The notes under the pieces were generated by a model. It had not been told where the DNA came from. It did no database searches and worked only from the letters and a program-made list of their open reading frames with translations. A DNA stretch of 64,000 nt from JAJXWB01 sp965246795 (GTDB taxonomy: Bacteria; Pseudomonadota; Alphaproteobacteria; Rhizobiales; Beijerinckiaceae), in contig CBDFFN010000012.1 of assembly GCA_965246795.1 (NCBI GenBank), forward strand, positions 186,001-250,000. Direction: 5' to 3'. This document shows, piece after piece, positions 51,121 through 59,297 of the stretch (positions are counted from its first letter, which is position 1; the number at the start of each line of letters is the position of its first letter). The translations under genes were made by a program, and so were the position numbers.

Positions 51121-52152
51121 ATGCGTGATAACGTTCGTGTTTCGCTTGCCGAAGTCAGTCGGGCGGTCGAGGCGGCGTTGCGCCAATCGGGCTGCGACGA
51201 GGCCACCGTTTATGCGGTCGCGGATGTGATCGTCCGCGCCGAGCGCGATGGTTGCGCGTCGCATGGCGTGTTCCGTCTGCCCGGCTATCTCGCGTCTCTG
51301 AAAAGCGGTCTGGCCGACGGTCGCGCCCGGCCGACAAGCCATTCGCTGGCCCCCGGCGTCGTCCGGATCGACGGTGGCGGCGGGCTCGCACCGCTGGCGA
51401 TGTCGATGGCGCGTGACGAGATCGCGACCCTCGCCCGCAGCCAAGGAATCGCCGCCGCCGCGGTCGTCAACATCCACCATTTCTCGGCCCTATGGGCCGA
51501 CCTCGAAGCACTGGTGGACTCCGGGCTCTCGGCGCTTTGTTGCACGGCCTATCTGCCCGCGGTTGCGCCGGCTGGCGCCACGAAGCCGTTCTTCGGCACC
51601 AATCCCATCGCCTTTGGTTGGCCAGGTCCGGACCGCTTCATCTTCGATGCCGCGACCGCCGCGACGGCGCGCGGCGAACTGCAAATTCTCGCCCGCGACG
51701 GCGGCACCGCGCCAGAACACGCCGGCATCGATCGCGAAGGCCGCCCAACCCGCGATCCTGCCGAAATTCTCGGCGGTGCGCAGCTTCCATTCGGCGGCCA
51801 TAAGGGGTCGGCCATCGCACTGATGATCGAACTTCTCGCCGGCGTGCTCATTGGCCAGCCGACAAGCACGGAGGCCGGCCGCGAGCACACCCGCTTCGGC
51901 GCGGAAGGCGTCAGCGGTCCGCCGCGTGGCGGCGTGCTGCTGATCGCTTTCGACCCGAGCAGGTTTGGCGACGCTGAGGGTTGGCGCGCACATTCGGCGG
52001 CCTTTCTCGCCGAATTGCGCGCGCTGCCGGGCGTGCGGCTGCCGGGCGACCGCCGTCGCGAGGCGCGGGCGCGCATCGCACGAGAAGGCGTGACGGTGCC
52101 AATAACCCTCTGGCAAAGCGTGCTTGCGGCGGGCGGTGAAACCCTTCGTTAA
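51121..52152 (+). CDS. Ldh-family (malate/L-lactate/ureidoglycolate-type) oxidoreductase
   Basis: A 343-residue NAD(P)-dependent dehydrogenase of the type-2 malate/lactate family. Family segments are ERDGCASHGVFRLPGYL, VNIHHFSALWADLE, FGTNPIAFGWPG and LPFGGHKGSAIALMIELLAG. Start taken at the ATG at 51121, with CGGAA close upstream; a GTG 18 nt earlier is possible. Substrate cannot be told between malate, lactate, delta-piperideine-2-carboxylate and ureidoglycolate. Confidence 0.9.
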   Translation: MRDNVRVSLAEVSRAVEAALRQSGCDEATVYAVADVIVRAERDGCASHGVFRLPGYLASLKSGLADGRARPTSHSLAPGVVRIDGGGGLAPLAMSMARDEIATLARSQGIAAAAVVNIHHFSALWADLEALVDSGLSALCCTAYLPAVAPAGATKPFFGTNPIAFGWPGPDRFIFDAATAATARGELQILARDGGTAPEHAGIDREGRPTRDPAEILGGAQLPFGGHKGSAIALMIELLAGVLIGQPTSTEAGREHTRFGAEGVSGPPRGGVLLIAFDPSRFGDAEGWRAHSAAFLAELRALPGVRLPGDRRREARARIAREGVTVPITLWQSVLAAGGETLR

Positions 52153-52175
52153 CCACGATGGCCGAGCGTGACGTT

Positions 52176-52450
52176 ATGTTCCGTTCGCCTTGCTCAGCAC
52201 TCTCCGGTTCGCGCGCGACCTCGGCGGCAACGCCACGAAGCAATGGGCGATCATCATGGCCGGGATCGGTCTTGCTGCCGTCGTCGCGTGCGAATGTCGC
52301 CAGCACTGCCGCCCGAAGCACGGCGGACTGCCGCAGATCGTCTGGCGAACGCCGCCGACGAACTTCCCCCGGGTGGCGTCGATTACACCGACCACAGCCT
52401 CGATCGCCGCGAGCACGCGGCTCGATCCCATGTACCGGCAAGCCGAAGTA
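52176..52450 (+). CDS. candidate Flp/TadE-like small membrane protein (frame uncertain)
   Basis: In the frame through 52190 the peptide reads STLRFARDLGGNATKQWAII followed by MAGIGLAAVVA, an Flp/Tad-pilin-like pattern (short basic head, G-N-A-T, then a hydrophobic helix). Third codon positions are strongly GC-biased, as in real genes here. The nearest ATG (52176) is in another frame, and a later shift near 52300 would join the helix to a polar tail. A single-base error or decay would explain this. It lies just after the Ldh gene. Confidence 0.35.
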
Positions 52451-52463
52451 GGTCTTCGTCACG

Positions 52464-52505
52464 ATCCTTCGAGGCTTTCGCTCCGCGAAAAGCACATCAG
52501 GATGA
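52464..52505. repeat. REP-like palindrome, relative of the 30.4-kb element
   Basis: ATCCTTCGAGGC, then GCTTTCG/CGCGAAAAGC stem and ATCAGGATGA, resembles one half of the mosaic at 30364-30505 (CATCCTTCGAGACGC and CTCAGGATGAGG). It overlaps the presumed stop codon of the broken alpha/beta hydrolase gene. Confidence 0.65.
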
Positions 52506-53206
52506 AGTCGCCTCGAGCCACTCTCGCAGCGCCGCCGTCCTCGTCTGCCCGTTCGATCGGCGCCATGTGTCCGCAGTCCGGCACGACGACGAGCCGCGCT
52601 TCCATCGATGCCCGCCACCATTTCGCGCGCCCGGTCTGGCACCGTCAGTCGGTCGTCGTCGCCGACGAGGACCAATGTCGGCACGCGGATCCTCGCGAGC
52701 GTCGGCCGGGAGTCCGCACGGTCCATGATCGCCGCGGTGTGACGCAGCCAAAGTTTTGGCCCGAGTTGCTCCGCCATGCGCAGCTTCGTCTGCCAGAGTT
52801 TTGCGTCGCCGAGCCGCGTGGGATGAACGACATCCGGGCCAATGCGCCTGTTTGGCCTCGGCGACGCGGCCTTCCTGCATCAGCAGGCATGATGTGCAGG
52901 CGCCGCGCACGGGCGGCGTCGCTTTCCGGTGTCGCCTGCGTGTCGAGAAGCGCCAGCCGCGCAATGCGCCCCGGAGCCTGCCGAACCATCTCAAAAGCGA
53001 TGTAACCGCCGAGCGAAAAGCCCGCGAGCGCAAATTCTGGCGGCGCATCTGCAAGAAGATTGGCGGCGATGGCCGCGATCGTGTCGCCGCGCGAATGATC
53101 CGCGACGTGGCACGCGACCGTGGGCGACAGTGCTTCGATCTGCGGCGCGAAAACCTCGTGCGGTGCAGCCAAGCCCCGGCACGAAGAGAAGAGGCAGTGA
53201 CGGCAT
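52497..53206 (-). pseudogene. alpha/beta hydrolase, broken by about five frame changes
   Basis: Read across frames, the pieces give a normal hydrolase: MPSLPLLFVPGLGCT, then HVADHSRGDTIAAIAANLLA, ALAGFSLGGYIAFEMVR with nucleophile Ser (GxSxG), LLMQEGRVAEAKQAHW, DVVHPTRLGDAKLWQTKLRM, VPTLVLVGDDDRLTVPDRA with acid Asp, and VVVPDCGHMAPIERA with catalytic His. The C-terminus AALREWLEATSS stops inside a REP-like repeat. Breaks lie near 53163, 52885, 52835, 52600 and 52560. Peptides between breaks remain conserved, pointing to clustered indels rather than old decay. Confidence 0.7.
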
Positions 53207-53421
53207 CGCCAGGTCCGAAACGACGAAAAGGGCCTGTCTGCTGCAATATTGCGCAACGTCCGGCAAGACTTGTCCGCCGGGAAACATTGACTTCGACGCG
53301 TTTCGTTGGCATGTGTCGTGTCGGTCTCGCCGGATTCCAAGGGTTTACCCGATCCGGCCGCGCGACTTGCGGCCCCCGCGCTCTTTTCTTTCCCGACCAG
53401 ATCCGCCGCTTCAGGACACGA

Positions 53422-55107
53422 ATGTCATTCCAAGACTTGGGCCTTTCACAAAAGGTCCTGCAGGCCGTGGAAGCCACTGGCTACACGACGCCTACGCCTA
53501 TCCAGGCGCAATCCATCCCCCACGCTCTCTCCGGCCGGGACATTCTCGGTATCGCACAGACCGGCACCGGCAAGACCGCTGCGTTCGTGCTGCCGATGCT
53601 CTCGCGGCTCGAACAGGGTCGCGCTCGCGCCCGCATGCCGCGCACGCTCATCCTCGAACCGACGCGCGAACTCGCCGCGCAGGTCGAGGAGAGCTTCATC
53701 AAGTACGGTGTGAACCATAAGTTGAACGTCGCGCTGCTCATCGGAGGCGTTTCCTTCGGCGATCAGGAAGCCAAGATCACCCGTGGCGCCGACGTGCTGA
53801 TCGCGACGCCCGGCCGGCTCCTCGACTTCTTCGAACGCGGAAAGCTTCTGCTCAACGGCATCGACATTCTTGTCATCGACGAGGCCGACCGGATGCTCGA
53901 CATGGGTTTCATCCCGGACATCGAGCGCATCTGCAAGCTTGTGCCATTCACGCGGCAGACGCTGTTCTTCTCCGCGACAATGCCGCCCGAGATCACGCGG
54001 ATCACGGAAGCCTTTCTTCAGAATCCGGCGCGCGTCGAAGTGGCCCGCCCCTCCTCCACCGCTGCCACAATTATACAGGGCCTCGTTGCATCGCACGGCG
54101 GCCCGGCCAAGCGCGAGACGCTTCGTCGCCTGATCCGTGAATCGACCGCAGTAGACGAATTCAAGAACGCGATCATCTTTTCCAACCGCAAGCGCGACGT
54201 GGCGATTCTACATAAGTCGCTCGTCTCGCATGGCTTTGCGGCCGGTGCGTTGCATGGCGATATGGACCAGCGGGCGCGCATGGCCTCGCTGGATGCGTTC
54301 AAGAACGGCGAAGTTTCGCTGATCGTCTGCTCCGACGTCGCGGCGCGCGGTCTCGATATTCCCGACGTCAGCCACGTCTTCAACTTCGACGTGCCGATCC
54401 ACGCCGAAGATTACGTGCATCGCATCGGCCGCACGGGTCGCGCCGGCAAAAGCGGCACCGCGCTCAGCATCGTGACCGGCGACGATACGAAATATATCGA
54501 CGAGATCGAGAAGCTCATCACACGTAAGATCGACTGGATCGGCGACTCGCTTGAGGCGCTCGGCCCCGACGATCACGCGAGCGAGCGCCCGCGTCGTGGA
54601 CGCGGCGGCGAACGTGGCGAAGGCGGTGGCCGTTCGCGGGAGCGCGGGGGGCGTGGCGAACGCGGCGGCCGGAGCCGGCGTCCGCGCGAAAGCGGCGAAA
54701 ACGCCGCTGCGGAAATGATCGCCGACCGGCCGCAGGTGGATGCAGCCGTTGGCGATGCGCCAGCGCCCGAGGAGCGCGCCCCGCGTGAAGACCGGCCGCC
54801 ACGCGACGAGCGACGATCGCGTCGTGGTGGTCGCGACCGCAACAATGGCGAGGCGCGCGCGGACAGCCGTCACGACGGTCGTCCCCAAGGCGAAGGTCGA
54901 CACGCGTCCGGCGAACGCGATGGTCGCCCGCAGAGCGAAGGACGACGCCCCGCAAGCGAGCCGGTGCGAATGGGTGCCGCGCAACCGCAGCGGCGCGATC
55001 ACGACGATGATGGGCCGCCGGTGAAGGGCCTCGGCGACCACGTGCCGTCGTTCCTTCTGCGCTCCGTCGCGCAGCGTCCCGAGCCAAAGCGCATCATCGA
55101 GGACTGA
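53422..55107 (+). CDS. DEAD-box RNA helicase with a long Arg/Gly-rich tail
   Basis: A 561-residue RhlE-type helicase. Motifs: PTPIQAQSIP (Q), AQTGTGKTA (I), PTRELA (Ia), TPGRLLD (Ib), VIDEADRMLD (II), FFSATMP (III), SDVAARGLDIPDVS (V) and HRIGRTGRAGKSG (VI). From about residue 392 the tail is low-complexity Arg/Gly/Asp/Glu (RGGERGEGGGRSRERGGRGE), ending in a distinct VKGLGDHVPSFLLRSV. AGGA precedes the ATG. RNA unwinding in ribosome assembly or mRNA decay, often important in cold, is inferred from the family. Confidence 0.95.
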   Translation: MSFQDLGLSQKVLQAVEATGYTTPTPIQAQSIPHALSGRDILGIAQTGTGKTAAFVLPMLSRLEQGRARARMPRTLILEPTRELAAQVEESFIKYGVNHKLNVALLIGGVSFGDQEAKITRGADVLIATPGRLLDFFERGKLLLNGIDILVIDEADRMLDMGFIPDIERICKLVPFTRQTLFFSATMPPEITRITEAFLQNPARVEVARPSSTAATIIQGLVASHGGPAKRETLRRLIRESTAVDEFKNAIIFSNRKRDVAILHKSLVSHGFAAGALHGDMDQRARMASLDAFKNGEVSLIVCSDVAARGLDIPDVSHVFNFDVPIHAEDYVHRIGRTGRAGKSGTALSIVTGDDTKYIDEIEKLITRKIDWIGDSLEALGPDDHASERPRRGRGGERGEGGGRSRERGGRGERGGRSRRPRESGENAAAEMIADRPQVDAAVGDAPAPEERAPREDRPPRDERRSRRGGRDRNNGEARADSRHDGRPQGEGRHASGERDGRPQSEGRRPASEPVRMGAAQPQRRDHDDDGPPVKGLGDHVPSFLLRSVAQRPEPKRIIED

Positions 55108-55143
55108 AATAACGTAAGTTTGTCCAATGGAATCGGTTGAGAG

Positions 55144-55701
55144 GTGGGTCGCCGTCGCCATATGCTTGGCCTAAGACCGAGCCGCGACGTGTCCTCACAT
55201 TCCATTCGCTCCCGCGCATTGTCTGGCGTCGCCGGCGTCGTCGTCGGTGCTTTTACGCTTCTCGACATGTTCTTCGGGCCGCTCGTGCGACCCGTCTCGC
55301 AGTGGATCGCGGCGTCGTCGCCGGTCGATTTCGTGCGGCAGTGGTCACGCCGCCTGCCCGCCTATGTCGCGCTCATCGCGCTGATGGTGCCGCTGGCCGT
55401 CGCGGAGCCGGCCAAAATCTTCGCGCTCTATTTGATCGGCGAAGGCCATTATTTTTCCGGGCTTGCGACCCTGGCAATCGCCTATCTCGTGAGCATTGTA
55501 CTAATCGACTCGATCTACGAAGGTGCGCGGCCGCAACTACGTTCGATCCAATGGTTTGCAGCGCTCGTCGACCGCGTTTCCGCGATCCGTTTCGCGATCA
55601 CGACGGCTGTCAAGGAATCTCGCGCCTGGCGCACCGCGCAGGCCGTTGCGAAAAAAGTGCGTCTTCGCCTGAGGCGGCTCACAAAACAAACATCGCCCTG
55701 A
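55144..55701 (+). CDS. integral membrane protein, unknown
   Basis: About 185 residues. Two or three hydrophobic helices (ALSGVAGVVVGAFTLLDMFF, LPAYVALIALMVPLAVAEPA, GLATLAIAYLVSIVLIDSIY) and a basic C-terminal tail (AKKVRLRLRRLTKQTSP). The start is unclear: a GTG at 55144 or an ATG at 55162. Lies 36 nt after the helicase gene in the same direction, so perhaps cotranscribed. I do not recognise a named family. Confidence 0.65.
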   Translation: MGRRRHMLGLRPSRDVSSHSIRSRALSGVAGVVVGAFTLLDMFFGPLVRPVSQWIAASSPVDFVRQWSRRLPAYVALIALMVPLAVAEPAKIFALYLIGEGHYFSGLATLAIAYLVSIVLIDSIYEGARPQLRSIQWFAALVDRVSAIRFAITTAVKESRAWRTAQAVAKKVRLRLRRLTKQTSP

Positions 55702-55813
55702 TCTTTCGCGCCGGAACGTCCAAACGCGCAACAAGCTCTGCCGGCGCGCCCACATTGAGAGAAACCTTCGCAACGCGTCGTGCTAAGTCGCCGCTTATTA
55801 GCAGGAGTGAAAC

Positions 55814-57106
55814 ATGAGCGTCGACAAAGCCGAACTTCCGCCGCCCGGTTTCGCGACGCTTGCGGTGCATGCCGGTGCGACGCCCGATCCCTCGACCGGC
55901 GCGCGCGCCACGCCGATCTATCAGACGACGTCCTTCGTCTTCGACGACGTCGACCATGCCGCGTCTCTGTTCGGACTGCAGGCGTTCGGCAACATTTATA
56001 CGCGCATCACCAACCCAACCAACGCCGTGCTCGAAGAACGCGTGGCGGCGCTCGAAGGCGGCACGGCGGCACTCGCCGTCGCATCCGGTCATGCGGCGGA
56101 ATTTCTGACGTTCCACCTGCTGATGCAGCCGGGCGACGAATTTATCGCCGGCAACCGGCTCTACGGCGGGTCGATTAACCAGTTCAATCACGCCTACAAG
56201 AATTTCGGCTGGGGCGTGAAATGGGCCGATACCGACGATCCCGCCGCCTTCGAGCGCGCGATCACGCCGAAGACGAAAGCGATCTTCATCGAGTCGATCG
56301 CCAATCCCGGCGGCGTCATCGTCGATATCGCGGCCATCGCGAAGATCGCCAAGGCGGCGCGCATTCCGCTGATCGTCGACAATACGCTGGCGTCGCCTTA
56401 TCTGCTGCGGCCATTAGAACATGGTGCCGACATCGTCGTGCATTCCGCGACGAAGTTTCTCGGCGGCCACGGCAATTCCATCGGCGGTGTGATCGTCGAC
56501 GGCGGCACGTTCCCGTGGGCCGGCGATGCGCGTTATCCCATGCTGTCGCAGCCACGGCCCGAATACGGCGGCATGGTGCTGTCGGAAACATTCGGCGATT
56601 TCGGCTTCGCGATTGCCGCGCGCGTTCTGTCGCTGCGCGACCTCGGGCCGGCGCTATCGCCGTTCAACGCCTTCATGATCCTGACCGGTATCGAGACGCT
56701 GCCGCTGCGCATGCAGCGGCATTCCGACAACGCGCTCGCTGTCGCGACGCACCTGTCGCAGCATCCGGCCGTGGATCGCGTGAGCTATCCCGGTCTGCCC
56801 GGCGATAAGTATCATGCGCTGGCGCAAAAATATTGCCCGCGCGGCGCGGGCGCCGTGTTCACCTTCGGCCTCAAAGGCGGCTATGACGCGGGTCTCGCGT
56901 TGATGAAGAAGCTGAAGCTCTTCTCGCATCTCGCGAATGTCGGCGACACGCGCTCGCTTGTCATCCATCCCGCGTCGACGACGCATCGCCAGTTGACGGA
57001 CGAGATGAAGATCGGCGCAGGCGCCGGCCCGGATGTCGTTCGGCTGTCGATCGGTATCGAGGATGTGAAGGACCTCATCGCCGACCTCGATCAAGCACTG
57101 ACTTAG
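55814..57106 (+). CDS. metY: O-acetylhomoserine aminocarboxypropyltransferase/sulfhydrylase
   Basis: A 430-residue PLP enzyme of the Cys/Met metabolism class, forming homocysteine from O-acetylhomoserine and sulfide. PLP lysine is in VHSATKFLGGHG. Family segments include TPIYQTTSFVFDDVDHAA, YTRITNPTNAVLEERVAALE and NVGDTRSLVIHPASTTHRQL. AGGAG lies 5 nt before the ATG. TGCTAA/TTAGCA arms at 55781-55803 form a small hairpin next to the ribosome site; I found no SAM-riboswitch signature. Confidence 0.95.
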   Translation: MSVDKAELPPPGFATLAVHAGATPDPSTGARATPIYQTTSFVFDDVDHAASLFGLQAFGNIYTRITNPTNAVLEERVAALEGGTAALAVASGHAAEFLTFHLLMQPGDEFIAGNRLYGGSINQFNHAYKNFGWGVKWADTDDPAAFERAITPKTKAIFIESIANPGGVIVDIAAIAKIAKAARIPLIVDNTLASPYLLRPLEHGADIVVHSATKFLGGHGNSIGGVIVDGGTFPWAGDARYPMLSQPRPEYGGMVLSETFGDFGFAIAARVLSLRDLGPALSPFNAFMILTGIETLPLRMQRHSDNALAVATHLSQHPAVDRVSYPGLPGDKYHALAQKYCPRGAGAVFTFGLKGGYDAGLALMKKLKLFSHLANVGDTRSLVIHPASTTHRQLTDEMKIGAGAGPDVVRLSIGIEDVKDLIADLDQALT

Positions 57107-57110
57107 AAGC

Positions 57111-57386
57111 TTACTTCGCCGGGGCTTTTCGTCCAGACGTCGACGCCGCGCCGATATCCCGCTCCATCAGATGTCGGATGTAGCGGGTGTAGGGCATCTT
57201 TTGCGTTTCGGCCCGTTTCTTGATCGCGTCGAGGAGCGCGCCCGGCACACGCATGTTGAGTTGCGTGTCCTTGCCCTGAAACTCAAAACTCGCCGGCTTG
57301 AATTGCTTAAAATCGAGATCGGAGAGATCCTGCTCGAGGAAGGCAGCGGCTTCCTTATCCGTCTTGAATGCCGGTACTCTCTTCAT
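57111..57386 (-). CDS. brnA: BrnA-family antitoxin (CopG-like)
   Basis: A 91-residue protein. The C-terminal ribbon-helix-helix part reads TQLNMRVPGALLDAIKKRAE followed by QKMPYTRYIRHLMERDI. The N-terminus (FKTDKEAAAFLEQDLSDLDF) fits BrnA-type antitoxins. The start overlaps the end of the upstream toxin gene by 32 nt, the usual toxin-first order for this family. The pair would autoregulate its promoter. Confidence 0.88.
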   Translation of the reverse strand: MKRVPAFKTDKEAAAFLEQDLSDLDFKQFKPASFEFQGKDTQLNMRVPGALLDAIKKRAETQKMPYTRYIRHLMERDIGAASTSGRKAPAK

Positions 57387-57653
57387 AGCGTCGCGCTTCC
57401 TTCGCGTGCATGTATTGCGAACTCAATGGGCGAATCCGATCTCCTCGCATCGCGAACACGACGAAGGCGGCACGACCATTCGATGTTCGGCCAACAACGA
57501 CGAAACGTGTTTCAACATCCGAATGCTTGATATCCGGCGCGATCTTTGGCGAATTCGCGAAGAACGCCTCGATCTCGGCAACCGACCAGCCGTGTTTCTG
57601 ACAATGCCAAGATTGCCATCGTCCCAGTCGAAGCCGATGATCGGAAATCGCAT
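57355..57653 (-). CDS. brnT: BrnT-family ribonuclease toxin, frame interrupted once
   Basis: The piece MRFPIIGFDWDDGN in one frame and CQKHGWSVAEIEAFFANSP, HSDVETRFVVVGRTSNGRAA and RPLSSQYMHAKEARRYEE in another together make a complete BrnT protein (about 98 residues). A single-base indel near 57600-57607 separates them. The catalytic-region residues in the C-terminal RPLSSQYMHAKEARRY are intact. It could be a genuinely inactivated toxin, but other homopolymer-type breaks in the window make sequence error as likely. Confidence 0.75.
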
Positions 57654-57677
57654 ATTGCTTTACGGATGTAAAAACAT

Positions 57678-58742
57678 CTATCTCTTCGCGGCAAGCAGTT
57701 GCGCGTTCCACACACACGCGCCCAACAACACCATCGCCACCGCCTGATGCGCCAAAGCCGCATGCAGCGGCACAACGTAGATCAGCGTGACGATACCGAT
57801 CACGACCTGCAAGCAGGCCAGCGTCAGCAGACGCATGCCGCGCCGGCCCGCCGAGCGCTCGATCCGCAACGCTAGCAGCGAATAGACCGATATTGCGAGC
57901 ACGACGGCATAACCCGTCATGCGATGCGCAAACTGCACCGTGGTGATGTTGTCGACGAGGTTGGTCCAGAGCGGCGACAGGCGCGCCAAATTTTCCGTCG
58001 GCGGCACAAACCGTCCGTCCATCAGCGGCCATGTGTTGTAGGTGAGCCCTGCCCGAAGGCCTGCGACCAGCCCGCCCCACCCAATCTGCAGCACGACGAG
58101 TGCCGGTAGCAGCCCGGCAAGAACGCGAAGCCCCCGCCCGACCGCGGGCCGGGCCGCTCGGCTCTCGCCTGCCGCGAGCCACACGATCCATGCGAGCGTC
58201 GCCGAGGCCAGCAGCAGGTGGATCGCAAGTCGCTCCTGCGCGACCTCGGTGCGGGCAGCCAAGCCCGATGCCACCATCCACCAGCCGACCGCGCCTTGTA
58301 GACCGACCAGCGCCGCCAGCCCGACGAGCGGCGCTTTCAGCCGCGACGGCAGGCGACCCGCGACCCAGAATCCGATCGTCGGGACGACAATCGCGAGCCC
58401 GAGCAGACGTGCGATCAGCCTGTGCGCCCACTCCCAGAGGTAGATGAATCGGAAGCCCGCGACATCCATGTCCGGAAAGAGTTCGCGGTATTGCGGGATC
58501 AGCTTGTAACGCTCGAATTCGGCAAGCCACTGCGCCTCCGACAGCGGTGGCACGACGCCGGTCACAGGTCGCCATTCTGTGATCGAAAGACCCGACCAGG
58601 TGAGCCGCGTCGCGCCCCCGACCATGACAAGCAGAAGCACAAGCGCGGCAAGGGACCAGAGCCAGACGCGGATCGCGGCAGGCGCTTCGGCGGGAGTGCG
58701 CCGCGCCGCCTGCGCCTCGGGGTAGATCAGCCAGTCCGTCAT
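57678..58742 (-). CDS. heme A synthase (COX15/CtaA)
   Basis: A 354-residue inner-membrane protein with eight helices in two pseudo-symmetric bundles. It oxidises heme O to heme A for aa3-type oxidases. Heme-ligand histidines are in WEWAHRLIARLLG, RLAIHLLLAS, FAHRMTGYA and LAHQAVAMVL. GGATRLTWSGLSITEWRPVT is the family's first periplasmic segment. Starts MTDWLIYPEAQA; the ribosome site is weak. Confidence 0.95.
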   Translation of the reverse strand: MTDWLIYPEAQAARRTPAEAPAAIRVWLWSLAALVLLLVMVGGATRLTWSGLSITEWRPVTGVVPPLSEAQWLAEFERYKLIPQYRELFPDMDVAGFRFIYLWEWAHRLIARLLGLAIVVPTIGFWVAGRLPSRLKAPLVGLAALVGLQGAVGWWMVASGLAARTEVAQERLAIHLLLASATLAWIVWLAAGESRAARPAVGRGLRVLAGLLPALVVLQIGWGGLVAGLRAGLTYNTWPLMDGRFVPPTENLARLSPLWTNLVDNITTVQFAHRMTGYAVVLAISVYSLLALRIERSAGRRGMRLLTLACLQVVIGIVTLIYVVPLHAALAHQAVAMVLLGACVWNAQLLAAKR

Positions 58743-58829
58743 GAAGATGCACTAGCCGAGCGCGCGCGGCCGGACAAAGCGCATCTCGCCGCATCGCGAT
58801 CCTTTGCGGGGCCGGCTTTGCCGTTCTAG

Positions 58830-59042
58830 ATGCCCGCCATGACAGCACGGAATCGAAAACTCGCGGGCGGCGTGGTGATGATCGCCTTCGTTATTGCCTA
58901 TGCACTGGTCGCCATGGCGCTGGCGCAGGCGCGCGTCATCCAAGATTCCGGAAAGGTCGTGCAGGCGCTATTTTTCGCCACGCTCGGCATCAGCTGGATA
59001 TTTCCGCTGATGCCGCTGATCCGGTGGATGGAGAAAAGGTAA
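58830..59042 (+). CDS. DUF2842 small membrane protein
   Basis: A 70-residue protein with two helices (VVMIAFVIAYALVAMALA and VQALFFATLGISWIFPLMPLI) and a terminal RWMEKR. This is the DUF2842 pattern of alphaproteobacteria. An ATG at 58839 is an alternative start. Function unknown. It is divergent from heme A synthase, an arrangement that might be relevant to respiratory assembly, though that is only suggestive. Confidence 0.85.
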   Translation: MPAMTARNRKLAGGVVMIAFVIAYALVAMALAQARVIQDSGKVVQALFFATLGISWIFPLMPLIRWMEKR

Positions 59043-59130
59043 CGCGATCGGACCTTTATCGGAGAGTTTTCGCTAATCTTTTCAGCCTAACCATAGGGCA
59101 GGCACGACACTCCTAAAGGTATTTCAAGCC

Positions 59131-59292
59131 ATGACGACCGTCAGACGGTTCTTCTCGGATACCTCCGGAGCAACTGCGATCGAATATGGTTTGATCGCCG
59201 GCATGATCGCAGTGGTCATCATTTCCGCCGTGAAGAACGTGGGCACGAACGCCAACAAGAAGTTTCAGGCGATCGCCACCAACCTCAACTGA
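59131..59292 (+). CDS. Flp-family type IVb pilin
   Basis: A 53-residue prepilin: basic head MTTVRRFFSDTSG, cleavage region G/ATAIEYGLIAGMIAV with the Glu-Tyr typical of Flp, then a hydrophobic helix and a Lys-rich tail (NANKKFQAIATNLN). AAAGG lies 12 nt before the ATG. No tad secretion genes are in the window. The gene is isolated between DUF2842 and a convergent deacetylase gene. Processing by a prepilin peptidase (TadV/CpaA) is expected from the family. Confidence 0.88.
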   Translation: MTTVRRFFSDTSGATAIEYGLIAGMIAVVIISAVKNVGTNANKKFQAIATNLN

Positions 59293-59297
59293 CCCGC

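Noticed and set aside
55702..55813. SAM-II-type riboswitch before metY
   Set aside because: Only a short TGCTAA/TTAGCA hairpin is present; the conserved SAM-II loop and pseudoknot sequences are missing.
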